Assembly: GCF_000720455.1 (NCBI RefSeq)
Contig: NZ_JOAK01000005.1
Coordinates: 372,001-436,000 of the forward strand
Origin: Streptomyces virginiae
Lineage (GTDB): Bacteria > Actinomycetota > Actinomycetes > Streptomycetales > Streptomycetaceae
DNA: 64,000 bases
Direction: 5' to 3'
Below, piece after piece: positions 25,923-34,398 of this stretch (the first letter of the stretch is position 1; each line of letters starts with the position of its first letter). A model generated the notes under the pieces. It worked only from the letters and a program-made list of their open reading frames with translations, searched no databases and was not told the origin of the DNA. Both the position numbers and the translations under genes were made by a program.

Positions 25923-27101
25923 TCAGTAGACCGGCTTCTCGGGCTCGATCTGGTGGACCCAGCCGATCACGCCGCCGCCGACATGCACCGCGTCCGCGAA
26001 GCCCGCGGACTTCAGGACCGCGAGGACTTCCGCACTGCGGACACCCGTCTTGCAGTGCAAGACGATGCGCTTGTCCTGCGGCAGGTCCTGCAGGGCCGTG
26101 CCCATCAGGAACTCGCCCTTGGGGATCAGCTTCGCGCCGGGGATCGAGACGATCTCGTACTCGTTGACCTCGCGGACGTCGATGATCTCGATCTGCTCGT
26201 CGGCGTCGATCCACTCCTTGAGCTGCTTGGGAGTGATCGTGGAGCCGGCGGCCGCCTCCTGGGCCTCCTCCGACACGACGCCGCAGAAGGCCTCGTAGTC
26301 GATGAGTTCCTTGACGGTGGCGTTCGGACCGCAGACCGCGCAGTCAGGGTCCTTGCGGACCTTGACCTGGCGGTACTGCATCTCCAGGGCGTCGTAGATC
26401 ATCAGACGGCCGACCAGAGGCTCGCCGACGCCCGTGAGGACCTTGATGGCCTCGGTGACCTGGATGGAGCCGATGGACGCGCAGAGCACGCCCAGCACGC
26501 CGCCCTCGGCGCAGCTCGGGACCATGCCCGGCGGCGGGGGCTCCGGGTAGAGGCAGCGGTAGCACGGGCCGTGCTCGGACCAGAAGACCGAGGCCTGGCC
26601 GTCGAAGCGGTAGATCGAACCCCACACGTACGGCTTGTTCAGCAGCACGCAGGCGTCGTTGACGAGGTAGCGCGTGGCGAAGTTGTCCGTGCCGTCGACG
26701 ATGAGGTCGTACTGGCTGAAGATCTCCATCACGTTCTCGGCCTCGAGCCGCTCTTCGTGAAGGACCACGTTCACGTACGGGTTGATGCCCAGCACGCTGT
26801 CGCGGGCGGACTCGGCCTTGGAGCGGCCGATGTCCGACTGGCTGTGGATGATCTGGCGCTGCAGGTTCGACTCGTCGACCTCGTCGAACTCCACGATGCC
26901 CAGCGTGCCGACGCCGGCCGCGGCCAGGTACATGAGGGCGGGCGAGCCGAGGCCGCCCGCGCCCACGGCCAGCACCTTCGCGTTCTTCAGGCGCTTCTGG
27001 CCGTCCATCCCCACGTCGGGGATGATCAGGTGGCGGGAGTACCGACGGACCTCGTCAACGGTGAGCTCAGCAGCCGGCTCGACCAGGGGTGGCAGCGACA
27101 C
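25923..27101 (-). CDS. moeZ: MoeZ: ThiF-type adenylyltransferase with rhodanese domain
   Basis: A 392-residue sulfur-transfer enzyme. The N-terminal ThiF/E1 domain has the ATP motif VGAGGLGSPALMYLAAAG (about residues 47-64), the RQIIH Arg and zinc cysteines CYRC and CAVC. The C-terminal rhodanese domain (about 290-390) has the persulfide loop HCKTGVRS. MoeZ adenylates and thiocarboxylates small sulfur carriers (MoaD, ThiS, CysO) for molybdopterin, thiamin and cysteine synthesis. The upstream SigR-type promoter links it to thiol stress. It starts at a GTG at 27101 and ends 18 nt before the shared terminator. The spherulin-like gene is upstream on the same strand. Confidence 0.94.
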   Translation of the reverse strand: MSLPPLVEPAAELTVDEVRRYSRHLIIPDVGMDGQKRLKNAKVLAVGAGGLGSPALMYLAAAGVGTLGIVEFDEVDESNLQRQIIHSQSDIGRSKAESARDSVLGINPYVNVVLHEERLEAENVMEIFSQYDLIVDGTDNFATRYLVNDACVLLNKPYVWGSIYRFDGQASVFWSEHGPCYRCLYPEPPPPGMVPSCAEGGVLGVLCASIGSIQVTEAIKVLTGVGEPLVGRLMIYDALEMQYRQVKVRKDPDCAVCGPNATVKELIDYEAFCGVVSEEAQEAAAGSTITPKQLKEWIDADEQIEIIDVREVNEYEIVSIPGAKLIPKGEFLMGTALQDLPQDKRIVLHCKTGVRSAEVLAVLKSAGFADAVHVGGGVIGWVHQIEPEKPVY

Positions 27102-27145
27102 GGGGACTCCGTAGATGGTTACGACTTAACGGTGGTTCTCTCCGT

Positions 27146-27171
27146 AACACTGCCACGCCCGTCTTCATTCC
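27146..27171 (-). promoter_or_regulatory. SigR-type promoter of moeZ
   Basis: On the minus strand GGAAT (27167-27171), an 18-nt spacer and GTT (27146-27148) match the SigR consensus. The start would be near 27139, a leader of about 38 nt to moeZ. The -35 overlaps the last codons of the upstream spherulin-like gene. moeB/moeZ is a reported SigR target in S. coelicolor as I recall it. Confidence 0.78.
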
Positions 27172-27920
27172 AAGACACCTGTTCCGATACGTGAGACGAT
27201 TTCGTCCCAGTACCCGGGCATGGAGGCCCACGGGTCCCGGTCCCCGACGGCGCGGCGGTCGGTGAACCAGATGGTGCCGGCGCCCTGCCAGCGGGCGATC
27301 CGCATCGCCTCCTCCAGGTGCGTGCGCGGCACCCCGTGGACCAGGTGGCAGAACCGCTCCGGCGGATGTTCGGCCGTCCACTCCGCCACCTGCGACCAGC
27401 GGTAGTCGGCCCAGGCCCCGGAGAAGGTGACCAGCTGGTCGGCGGCGTCCGCGTAGCCCTCGTAGGGGTGCGTGCCGTGCCCGAGCACGATCCGCAGGTC
27501 CTGCCCCAGGCCCCGCAGGGAGTCGGCGACGCGGCGCACCGAGGCCAGCTCCGCCTTGTCCGCCGGGGCCCCGGCGAGGTAGAAGCCGCCGACCCCGTAC
27601 CAGTCCCGGAAGCGGTGGGCGTCGGAGACCAGCTCCCCGAAGGACCGCGATCCGTCCCGCATCGCGAGATGGCCGAGGACCGTGCCACCCGCGGCGTGCA
27701 GCTTCGCGGCCGCTTCCGTGCAGTGCGGATCGGGCCGCCCGCCCGGGCCGTCGGCGACGTTCAGCACGGCCCAGTGCAGCGGGGTGCCGGGGCGGGTCAG
27801 TTCGGCCCATTCCACGGGGGCGAGCAGCGGGTGCGCGTAGCCGGGAATGCCCAGTCCGAGGCGGCCGGCCCCGGTCGCGGCCGCCGTCAGGGCCCCCGGC
27901 GGAGTGGTCAGATGCGGCAC
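27165..27920 (-). CDS. Spherulin-4 family protein (glycoside hydrolase-like)
   Basis: A 251-residue protein of the spherulation-specific family 4 (Spherulin4), a TIM-barrel group related to Sph3 and other polygalactosamine hydrolases (GH135/GH114) and to the hydrolase part of PelA. Visible family features are LGIPGYAHPLLAPVEWAEL, WAVLNVADGPG, the strand GTVLGHLAMRDGSR and GVGGFYLAGAPADK, which carry the conserved acidic residues of the barrel mouth. There is no signal peptide, so either it is cytosolic or it is exported by another route. Its start overlaps the epimerase gene by 13 nt, making it the last gene of the coupled polysaccharide-like operon. The hydrolase activity is inferred from the family. 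Confidence 0.82.
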   Translation of the reverse strand: MPHLTTPPGALTAAATGAGRLGLGIPGYAHPLLAPVEWAELTRPGTPLHWAVLNVADGPGGRPDPHCTEAAAKLHAAGGTVLGHLAMRDGSRSFGELVSDAHRFRDWYGVGGFYLAGAPADKAELASVRRVADSLRGLGQDLRIVLGHGTHPYEGYADAADQLVTFSGAWADYRWSQVAEWTAEHPPERFCHLVHGVPRTHLEEAMRIARWQGAGTIWFTDRRAVGDRDPWASMPGYWDEIVSRIGTGVLE

Positions 27921-28921
27921 GCCGCCTCCATCCAGATGTCCGCGAGGGATTCCTCCAGGTTGATCCGGGGCCGCCAGCCGAGCCGGTCGCGGGCGGTACG
28001 CACGTCGGCCTGCTGCCAGGCCCCGCAGCCGTCCGGGTACGGGTACGGCTGGGGGGCCGTGGCGGCGAGCTGCTCGGCGGTGGCCTCGGAGCGGGGGGAC
28101 CCGATCGAGGTGAGCCCGGCCGGCGGGCGGCCGGGGTGACCGTGCGCCTGCTGGGGCCCGCCGTGCGGTACGTCGAGCTCGTGCAGGGCCCCTCCGTACC
28201 CGGCGACCCGGGCCAGGACGGCGGCCGCGTCACGCAGCCGGACGGCACGGCCGGTGCCGATGTTCACCACGCCCTGGGCGGCGGACAGGGAAGCGGCGTG
28301 CACGGCCCGCGCCACGTCCCGTACGTCGACGAAGTCGCGCTGCACGCCGAGCCCGCTGAGCTTGAGCTCGCCGTCACCGGACTGCATGGCGCGGCGCATG
28401 GCCTCGGCGAGCCGGCCGAGCGGGGACCCGGCGGGGGTGCCCGGGCCGACGGGCGAGAAGATCCGCAGGACGACGGCGTCGAGCCCTGAGCCCAGCACCA
28501 GTTCGGTGGCGGCCAGTTTGCTGACGCCGTATGGTCCGCCGGGTCTCGGGACGGCGTCCTCGGCCGTGGAGGATCCGGGCTGGCTGGGCCCGTACTCGGC
28601 GGCGCAGCCGAGCTGGACGAGCCGGGCCCCGCAGCCGCTGCGGCGCAGCGACTCGCAGATCGTCGCGACGGCGACGGTGTTGTGCCGGGTGAGTTCGCGG
28701 GCCCCGCCCCGGGTGGCTCCGGCGCAGTTGATGACGACGCCCGGGTGGACGGCGTCGAGGAAGCGCGTGAGCGCTCCGGGGCTGCCGGTGGCGAGGTCGA
28801 AGCGGACGTCGGCGTCGTCGCCACGGCCGAGCGCGGTGAGCTGGACGGCGGGGTCGGCGAGCAGCCGGTCGGCGACGTAGCGGCCGAGGTATCCGTTGGC
28901 TCCGATCAGCAGCACCCTCAT
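27908..28921 (-). CDS. NAD-dependent sugar epimerase/dehydratase
   Basis: A 337-residue extended short-chain dehydrogenase. The Rossmann motif GANGYLGRYVA is at residues 8-18, the catalytic Tyr/Lys pair in GGPYGVSKLAA near residue 140, and the upstream Ser-containing strand is LVQLGCAAEYG. The family converts nucleotide sugars, for example UDP-GlcNAc to UDP-GalNAc (as PelX does) or UDP-Glc to UDP-Gal. The ATG at 28921 has AAGGGG 8 nt upstream and overlaps the stop of a small ORF. It lies between the membrane protein gene and the spherulin-like gene, so a role supplying sugar nucleotide to the nearby glycosyltransferase is probable, but the specific sugar cannot be told from sequence. Confidence 0.87.
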   Translation of the reverse strand: MRVLLIGANGYLGRYVADRLLADPAVQLTALGRGDDADVRFDLATGSPGALTRFLDAVHPGVVINCAGATRGGARELTRHNTVAVATICESLRRSGCGARLVQLGCAAEYGPSQPGSSTAEDAVPRPGGPYGVSKLAATELVLGSGLDAVVLRIFSPVGPGTPAGSPLGRLAEAMRRAMQSGDGELKLSGLGVQRDFVDVRDVARAVHAASLSAAQGVVNIGTGRAVRLRDAAAVLARVAGYGGALHELDVPHGGPQQAHGHPGRPPAGLTSIGSPRSEATAEQLAATAPQPYPYPDGCGAWQQADVRTARDRLGWRPRINLEESLADIWMEAACRI

Positions 28922-29052
28922 CGCGAGACCCCTTGGTCGGTTGGCTGGCCGGTCATGTCTGTTTCTCCTTGCGGACGGGTGGACGGATGGGGCGGGGTAC
29001 GGGAGTTGCGCCTCGGCGTCGGCTCCGAAGTGGTGGTCCCGGGGGACGTCAT
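28918..29052 (-). CDS. Possible small ORF bridging the operon (44 codons)
   Basis: An ORF of 44 codons begins at an ATG (29050-29052) overlapping the membrane-protein stop as ATGA and ends at a TGA (28918-28920) overlapping the epimerase ATG, also as ATGA. An internal ATG at codon 33 has AAGGAG 8 nt upstream and would give a 12-residue product (MTGQPTDQGVSR). The product is Pro/Thr-rich with no domain. Third-position G+C is only moderate. It may be a real coupled micro-gene, or only a device that carries ribosomes through the 128-nt gap to the epimerase. Confidence 0.4.
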   Translation of the reverse strand: MTSPGTTTSEPTPRRNSRTPPHPSTRPQGETDMTGQPTDQGVSR

Positions 29053-29948
29053 GGCCTCGCGTGCGCGGATGCGCGGGACAGGGCGAGGACGGCGTGGACG
29101 AGGAGTACGGCCGCTGCGGCGGGGGCCGCCGCCGGGAGCGGGACCAGGGCGAGGGCGAGTGCGGCGGCGACGGGTCCGCGGCGGGATCCGTGCCGCAGCA
29201 GGAGCCGGGTCAGGAAGAGCAGCAGGGCGAGCGGCACGGCCACCGGCAGCGGTGCGCCGGTGAGGGCGGCGGCGCCGACGGCGGCCGCGGTGGAGCCGGC
29301 GACGGACGCGAACAGCAGGGGGCGGGCCCGGTCGGCGAAGTCCTCCAGCGCGCGGCTCCCGTCGAGCCGGGCCCTGGCCCCGGCGGCGAAGGCCGCTGCG
29401 AGCAGGTGCCCGGGGGCGACGGCCAGCGCGAGGCCGACCGCGAGGGCGGTGCCGTGCCGGTGGACGGCCCAGCCGACGACGGCCGCGGCGAGCAGGTGGG
29501 CGAGCCACGGGAACCGGCCCCCGGCGGCCCGGCCGGGCCACACCAGGGCGGCGACGGTGGCGGCCACGGCTGCGGGCCCGGCCCACGCCTGGCCCGCGGC
29601 GGCGGCGCCGGCGGCGAGGGCGCCGGGGAGCAGCGCACAGCCGAGGGCGCGGTAGGCGGACGGCCCGGCCGGGACCGGGGCGGACGCGGCGGCGGGTTCT
29701 TCTCCGCGCGGGCTGCGGGCGTACAGCTCCTCGGCGAGGGAGAAGACGTCCCGGTGCCGGAAGCGGGCGGCGGTGCGGTCGGTGATGCCGTGGGCCTCCA
29801 GGCCGGCGGCGATCTCCAGGGGGTCCACGGCCCGCTCGCACAGCTCGCGGTGGCGGTGCAGCAGGGCCTTGACGGGGTCCCCCGCGGCCCGCCTGCGCGC
29901 CCTTCCGGCCGACGGCGGGGCCGCGGTGTCGGGGTCGACGGTGGTCAT
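29049..29948 (-). CDS. Polytopic membrane protein of the Pel-like operon
   Basis: A 299-residue protein with a cytosolic N-terminal part (about residues 1-95: basic start, then a helical LHRHRELCERAVDPLEIAAG segment) and about seven to eight hydrophobic segments from residue 100 to 290, rich in Ala, Leu and Val. No transporter signature is recognised. Its ATG overlaps the glycosyltransferase stop as ATGA, and its stop overlaps the start of the small ORF. It is the natural candidate to carry the polymer or lipid intermediate across the membrane, yet it is clearly shorter than PelG (about 450 residues, 12 spans). The role is inferred from position only. Confidence 0.75.
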   Translation of the reverse strand: MTTVDPDTAAPPSAGRARRRAAGDPVKALLHRHRELCERAVDPLEIAAGLEAHGITDRTAARFRHRDVFSLAEELYARSPRGEEPAAASAPVPAGPSAYRALGCALLPGALAAGAAAAGQAWAGPAAVAATVAALVWPGRAAGGRFPWLAHLLAAAVVGWAVHRHGTALAVGLALAVAPGHLLAAAFAAGARARLDGSRALEDFADRARPLLFASVAGSTAAAVGAAALTGAPLPVAVPLALLLFLTRLLLRHGSRRGPVAAALALALVPLPAAAPAAAAVLLVHAVLALSRASAHARP

Positions 29949-31576
29949 ACGGCGGCCTCCGAGGTCGGGTCCGGGGCGGGCTTGGCCCAGGTCGGGCTGG
30001 TCCAGTGGCCGGGCACCCGGGCCTCCGGGGGGCGGGCGAAGGGGACGCCGCCGTCGGGCCGCTGGGAGCCCTTGGCCAGCAGCCGCAGGTAGATCTCCCG
30101 GAAGGCGGCGACGTTCTGCTCGACGGTGAACAGCTCCAGGGCGCGCGCCCGTGCGGCGGCCCCGAGGCGTTCCGCCCGCTCGGCGTCCCCGAGCAGGGAC
30201 AGGCAGGCTTCGGCGAGCGCCCGCGGGTTGCGCGGCGGGACGACGAGCCCGGTGCCTCCGATGACCTCGCAGACGGCGCCGACGTCGGTGGAGACGGTGG
30301 CGCGCCCGCAGAGCATCGCCTCGGCCAGGGTGATGGGGAAGCCCTCGATCACGGAGGACAGCACGACGACGCGCCCGGCGCCGTACGCCTCGGCCGCGGA
30401 GGGGGTCTCCGGTCCGCCGATCTCCTCGAAGGAGACCGGGTTCTCCCCGACGGTGACGCTGTCGGCGGCCTCGTCGGGGAACAGCTGCGCGGCGAGTGAG
30501 CGGCAGTCGGCGAGGTAGCCGGGGTCCGCGGCCGTGGCGAAGATCCGCAGCCGGGTGCGCGGTTCGGCCCTGCGGACCTCGGCGAAGGCGTGCAGCAGGG
30601 CGATGAGGTCCTTGGCGGGCTCCACCCGGCCGACCCACACCAGCGTGTCGGGGTCCCCGCGGTCGGCGGCCTCTCCGACGGTGGTGAATCGGTCCGCCTC
30701 CATCCCCGGGTAGACCGTCCGCAGCCGGTCACGGGTGGCGCCGCAGCGCTCCTGCCAGCGCCGGGCGTGGGCGTTCCCGGGGGTGAGGAAGTCGGCCCGG
30801 GCGTAGATCTCGGTGGCCAGCCGCAGGTGGAAGGCGGCGAGCAGGGCCCGGACGGCGGGGCGGGGCTCCTCGCCCTCGGCGGCGCCGCCGAGGTGGGCCA
30901 GGTAGTGGGCGCGCAGCTGGACCCCGTACTCGGTGACCAGCAGCGGGACCCCGAAGAAGCGTTTGGCCAGCAGGCCGGGCAGCGCCGCCACGCCGCCGGC
31001 GGCGGCGTGGCAGACGTCGACCGCGCCGAGGCCCTCGCCGTGGGCGTTCTCCTCGTACCAGTCGAGGGACAGCGGCCGGAGCATGCCCTCCAGTTCGTCC
31101 ACGAACTCCAGCAGGTCGGTCACCTGCGCCGCCTGTACGGTGCGGCTCGCGCCGGGGGCCCGGCAGGCGGCCTCCAGGGCCCGTACCGCGGATTCGGAGC
31201 GTAGTGCCGCGTACAGCCCGCCCTGTTCGCGGGCGAGAGCGGCGAGCCCGTACAGCCCGCTGGCGAAGGGGTCGGGTGCGCCGGCGCAGATCCCCTGGAC
31301 CAGCTCCTTGAAGCAGTCCGCGAACCGTCGGCGCTCGCGCCGGGAGTAGGTCCGTCCGTCGTCGGCGGGGGCCCACAGGGGGGCCGTGCGGACGTGGGTG
31401 ACGTGCTCGGGCAGCGGGACCCGGGCGCGCTCCTGCTCGGCGCTGCGGCTCAGCGCGTAGAGCTCGAACTCGTGCTGCGGGAGTCCGCGCACGAGGCGGT
31501 CGCACCACAGCCTGGCCTCGCCCGTCGCATACGGATAACCACCTTCCGTGAGCAGTCCGATCCGCACGAGTGGCAC
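29945..31576 (-). CDS. PelF-like GT4 glycosyltransferase (DUF3492)
   Basis: A 543-residue cytosolic GT-B glycosyltransferase. The N-terminal DUF3492 part has IGLLTEGGYPYATGEARLWC and the segment DVCHAAAGGVAALPGLLAKR with LLVTEYGVQLR, as in PelF. The GT4 C-terminal domain has LVWVGRVEPAKDL (about 340), SSVIEGFPITLAEAMLCG (the E-x7-E nucleotide-sugar site near 450) and GLVVPPRNPRALAEA. PelF polymerises GalNAc/GlcNAc-type sugars into the cationic Pel exopolysaccharide using UDP-sugars. I choose the GTG at 31576 (VPLVRIGLLTEGG), with GGGAG 7 nt upstream; the TTG at 31636 lacks support. It is the first gene of the coupled operon and its stop overlaps the membrane protein start. Confidence 0.87.
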   Translation of the reverse strand: MPLVRIGLLTEGGYPYATGEARLWCDRLVRGLPQHEFELYALSRSAEQERARVPLPEHVTHVRTAPLWAPADDGRTYSRRERRRFADCFKELVQGICAGAPDPFASGLYGLAALAREQGGLYAALRSESAVRALEAACRAPGASRTVQAAQVTDLLEFVDELEGMLRPLSLDWYEENAHGEGLGAVDVCHAAAGGVAALPGLLAKRFFGVPLLVTEYGVQLRAHYLAHLGGAAEGEEPRPAVRALLAAFHLRLATEIYARADFLTPGNAHARRWQERCGATRDRLRTVYPGMEADRFTTVGEAADRGDPDTLVWVGRVEPAKDLIALLHAFAEVRRAEPRTRLRIFATAADPGYLADCRSLAAQLFPDEAADSVTVGENPVSFEEIGGPETPSAAEAYGAGRVVVLSSVIEGFPITLAEAMLCGRATVSTDVGAVCEVIGGTGLVVPPRNPRALAEACLSLLGDAERAERLGAAARARALELFTVEQNVAAFREIYLRLLAKGSQRPDGGVPFARPPEARVPGHWTSPTWAKPAPDPTSEAAV

Positions 31577-31650
31577 CCCCGATCTCCCGTCCAGGCGGTC
31601 GCCGTCGGTCAGGCGACCCGCCGCGGGAGAACTCAAGCGGATATGCCGAA

Positions 31651-31678
31651 GGCGCGACGGACGGTTGTCCGTCGCGCC
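31651..31678 (-). terminator. Terminator downstream of the peptide transporter operon
   Basis: A perfect 12-bp stem (GGCGCGACGGAC) with a 4-nt loop lies between the transporter operon, which ends at 31760, and the glycosyltransferase start at 31576. It separates the two minus-strand operons. Confidence 0.75.
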
Positions 31679-31759
31679 ACCGGAAGGGGTGAAGAGTCGT
31701 AACTTTCCCGTACGGTTCGCGTTCGAGCACGCTAGAAGTACAGCCCCGGAAGGCTCGAA

Positions 31760-33409
31760 CTAGGCGGTGGCGTAGGCCTCCTGGCGGGACGATCTCCGTT
31801 CCGCGGCCAGCGCCGGATCGAGTTCCGGTACCGCGGCCAGCAGTTGGCGGGTGTAGGGGTGGGCCGGACGGTCGTAGACCTCGTCCACCGGGCCCTCCTC
31901 CACGATCTCGCCCGCCCGCATGACGGCGACCCGGTCGCTGACCTGCCGGACGACCGCCAGGTCGTGCGCGATGAAGACCAGGGCGATGCCGGACTCCCGC
32001 TGGAGTTCCGCCAGCAGGGCGGTGACCTGTGCCTGCGTGGTCACGTCGAGGGCCGAGACGGGCTCGTCGCAGACGATCAGCCGGGGCCGGGGCGCCAGCG
32101 CACGCGCGATGCCGACCCGTTGGCGCTGGCCGCCGCTGAACTCGTGCGGGTAGCGGTCGTAGTGCCCGGCCTCCAGTCCGACGCGCTCCAGCAGTTCCCC
32201 GACGCGGGCCCGCAGGGCCGCCGTGTCGCGTTCCCCGGCCGCGCGCAGCGGGTCGGCGATGGACTCGCCGACGGAGCGGCGCGGGTTGAGGGAGGAGACG
32301 GGGTCCTGGAAGACCATCTGGACGCCGCCCGTGATGCCGGTGGCGGGGACGCCCCCGTGCCGGACCTGCCCGGAGTCGGGCTCCAGCAGTCCGACGAGCA
32401 TCCGACCGAGCGTGCTCTTGCCGGAGCCGCTCTCGCCGACGATGCCGAGGGTCTCCCCGGCCCGCACGGCGAGGGACACCCCGGCGACGGCGGCGACCCG
32501 CCGCCCCCGCCGGCCGAACTCCCGCCGCAGCCCGACGGCTTCGACGACGGGCGCATCCGGCCCCGGCGTTCGGGGCGCGGGGTCCGGGTGGCCGCTCCGG
32601 GAACGGCGCGGCCCGTCGAGCCTGGGCACCGCCGCCAGCAGCTCCCGCGTGTACGGCTCTGCGGGGGCGGTCAGCACGGAGGCCACCGGCCCGCGCTCCA
32701 CCGCCGCGCCGTCCCGCATGACCAGCAGCTCGTCCACGCTCTCCGCGGCCACGCCCACGTCGTGGGTGACCAGCAGCAGGCCGAGTCCGCGCTCCTCGCG
32801 CAGGCCGTGCAGCAGGTCCAGGATCTGGGCCTGGACGGTGACGTCCAGCGCGGTGGTCGGCTCGTCGGCGATCAGCAGCCGCGGTTCGCAGGCCAGCGCC
32901 ATGGCGATGAGGGCCCGTTGCCGCATGCCGCCGCTGAACTCGTGCGGCCGCGCCCGGGAGCGGCGTACGGCGTCCGCGATGCCCACCCGGTCGAGGACCT
33001 CGACGGCCCGGGCCCGGGCGGCGCGCCGGGAGGCGCCCGAGTGGATCCGGTGGACCTCGGCGATCTGGTCGCCGATGGCGAGGTAGGGGTCGAGGGAACT
33101 CAGCGGGTCCTGGAAGACCATGGCGGCGGTCCCGCCGCGCAGGCGGCGCAGTTCGGCGGGCGTGGCCGCGGACACGTCGGTGCCGCCGACCCGGACGGTG
33201 CCGGCCAGCCGTGCGCCGGTGCCGCGGTGCAGGCCCAGCAGGGCCGCGGCCACGGTGGACTTGCCGCTGCCGGACTCGCCCACGATGCCCAGGGCCCGTC
33301 CGGCCCGGAGGGTGAAGGAGACCCCGTCCACGGCCCGTACGTGGTCGCCCGCCCCGCCCACGGGGAAGTCGACGACGAGGCCGGCGACCTCGACCAGTGC
33401 CTGTGTCAT
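31760..33409 (-). CDS. Dual-domain peptide ABC transporter ATPase (DppD-DppF fusion)
   Basis: A 549-residue protein with two complete nucleotide-binding domains. The first (about 5-265) has GESGSGKST, the signature FSGGMRQRA and the Walker B LLIADEPTTALD; the second (about 290-545) has GESGSGKST, FSGGQRQRV and LIVCDEPVSALD. Each carries the oligopeptide-transporter C-terminal extension (PYTRELLAAVP and PYTRQLLAAVP). In most bacteria DppD and DppF are separate proteins. It energises import by the two permeases upstream. The ATG at 33409 overlaps the permease stop as ATGA. It is the last gene of the operon. Confidence 0.94.
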   Translation of the reverse strand: MTQALVEVAGLVVDFPVGGAGDHVRAVDGVSFTLRAGRALGIVGESGSGKSTVAAALLGLHRGTGARLAGTVRVGGTDVSAATPAELRRLRGGTAAMVFQDPLSSLDPYLAIGDQIAEVHRIHSGASRRAARARAVEVLDRVGIADAVRRSRARPHEFSGGMRQRALIAMALACEPRLLIADEPTTALDVTVQAQILDLLHGLREERGLGLLLVTHDVGVAAESVDELLVMRDGAAVERGPVASVLTAPAEPYTRELLAAVPRLDGPRRSRSGHPDPAPRTPGPDAPVVEAVGLRREFGRRGRRVAAVAGVSLAVRAGETLGIVGESGSGKSTLGRMLVGLLEPDSGQVRHGGVPATGITGGVQMVFQDPVSSLNPRRSVGESIADPLRAAGERDTAALRARVGELLERVGLEAGHYDRYPHEFSGGQRQRVGIARALAPRPRLIVCDEPVSALDVTTQAQVTALLAELQRESGIALVFIAHDLAVVRQVSDRVAVMRAGEIVEEGPVDEVYDRPAHPYTRQLLAAVPELDPALAAERRSSRQEAYATA

Positions 33410-34398
33410 GCGAGGGCCACCCTTCGGTCCGCAGCGGCGTAGAGCAGGTCGGCGATCGCGCCCGCGACGACGACGGCCGCGCCGATCGCGAGGACGACGC
33501 CCACGACGACGGGCAGGTCCACGACCCGCACCGCGTCGATCAGGGTCTTGCCGAGACCGGGGATCCCGAACAGCGACTCCGTCAGCACCGCGCCGCCGAT
33601 CATCGTGCCGAAGTCGACGGCGCTGAGGGCGATCACGGGGGCGACGGCGCCGCGCACCGCGTGCCGGGTGACGAGGGCCCGCTCCCCCACCCCGTAGGCG
33701 CGGAAGGTGCGGATGTGGTCCTCGGCGAGCGCCTCCAGGGTCGAACTGCGCGTGAGCCGGGCGTACTTGGCGCTCTCGAAGAGCCCGAGCGTCAGCCAGG
33801 GCAGCAGCAGGTTCCAGGCCCACTGTTCGGGGTCCTCGGTCAGGGGCACGTACGTCGGGAACGGCAGCCACTGGAGGTAGGCGCAGACCGCCATGAGCAG
33901 GAGCAGCCCCAGGATGAAGACGGGCGTGCCGGTCCCGGCGAGGGTGAGGACGGTCAGCAGGCGTTCGGTGATGCCGCCGCGGCGCAGCGCGGACAGCAGC
34001 CCGGTGCCGACGCCGACCAGCAGCCAGATCGCCAGCGCGCCCAGCGCGAGCGACAGGGTGGCGGGCAGCCTGGTCAGGATCAGCCCGGTGACCTGCTGGT
34101 CGGTCTGGTACGAGAATCCCAGGCAGGGCGCGTCGCAGTGCAGGGCCTGCCCGGCGCCCGCGGAGTAGTCCCGGCCGGCCACCAGCCCCTGGAGGAAGTG
34201 CAGGTACTGGGCGACGGCCGATTCGTTCAGCCCGAGCTGTTCGCGGACCTGGGCGATCTGCTGCGGGTTGCAGCGTTCTCCGCAGGCGAGGCGGGCGGGG
34301 TCGCCCGGGGCGAAGTAGAAGAGGACGTGGATGAGGACGGACAGGGCGAGCAGCACGAGCAGTGCGCCGCCGATCCGTTGGAGCACGAAGCGCGTCAC
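33406..34398 (-). CDS. Peptide ABC transporter permease (DppB type)
   Basis: A 330-residue inner-membrane permease of the DppB/OppB class with six predicted spans. The N-terminal span LVLLALSVLIHVLFYFAPGDPA is the typical start, a periplasmic loop with three Cys residues (ACGERC, CDAPC) lies between spans 1 and 2, and the EAA loop that docks the ATPase is in EALAEDHIRTFRAYGVGE. It overlaps the second permease stop and the ATPase start by 4 nt on either side. Confidence 0.93.
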   Translation of the reverse strand: MTRFVLQRIGGALLVLLALSVLIHVLFYFAPGDPARLACGERCNPQQIAQVREQLGLNESAVAQYLHFLQGLVAGRDYSAGAGQALHCDAPCLGFSYQTDQQVTGLILTRLPATLSLALGALAIWLLVGVGTGLLSALRRGGITERLLTVLTLAGTGTPVFILGLLLLMAVCAYLQWLPFPTYVPLTEDPEQWAWNLLLPWLTLGLFESAKYARLTRSSTLEALAEDHIRTFRAYGVGERALVTRHAVRGAVAPVIALSAVDFGTMIGGAVLTESLFGIPGLGKTLIDAVRVVDLPVVVGVVLAIGAAVVVAGAIADLLYAAADRRVALA

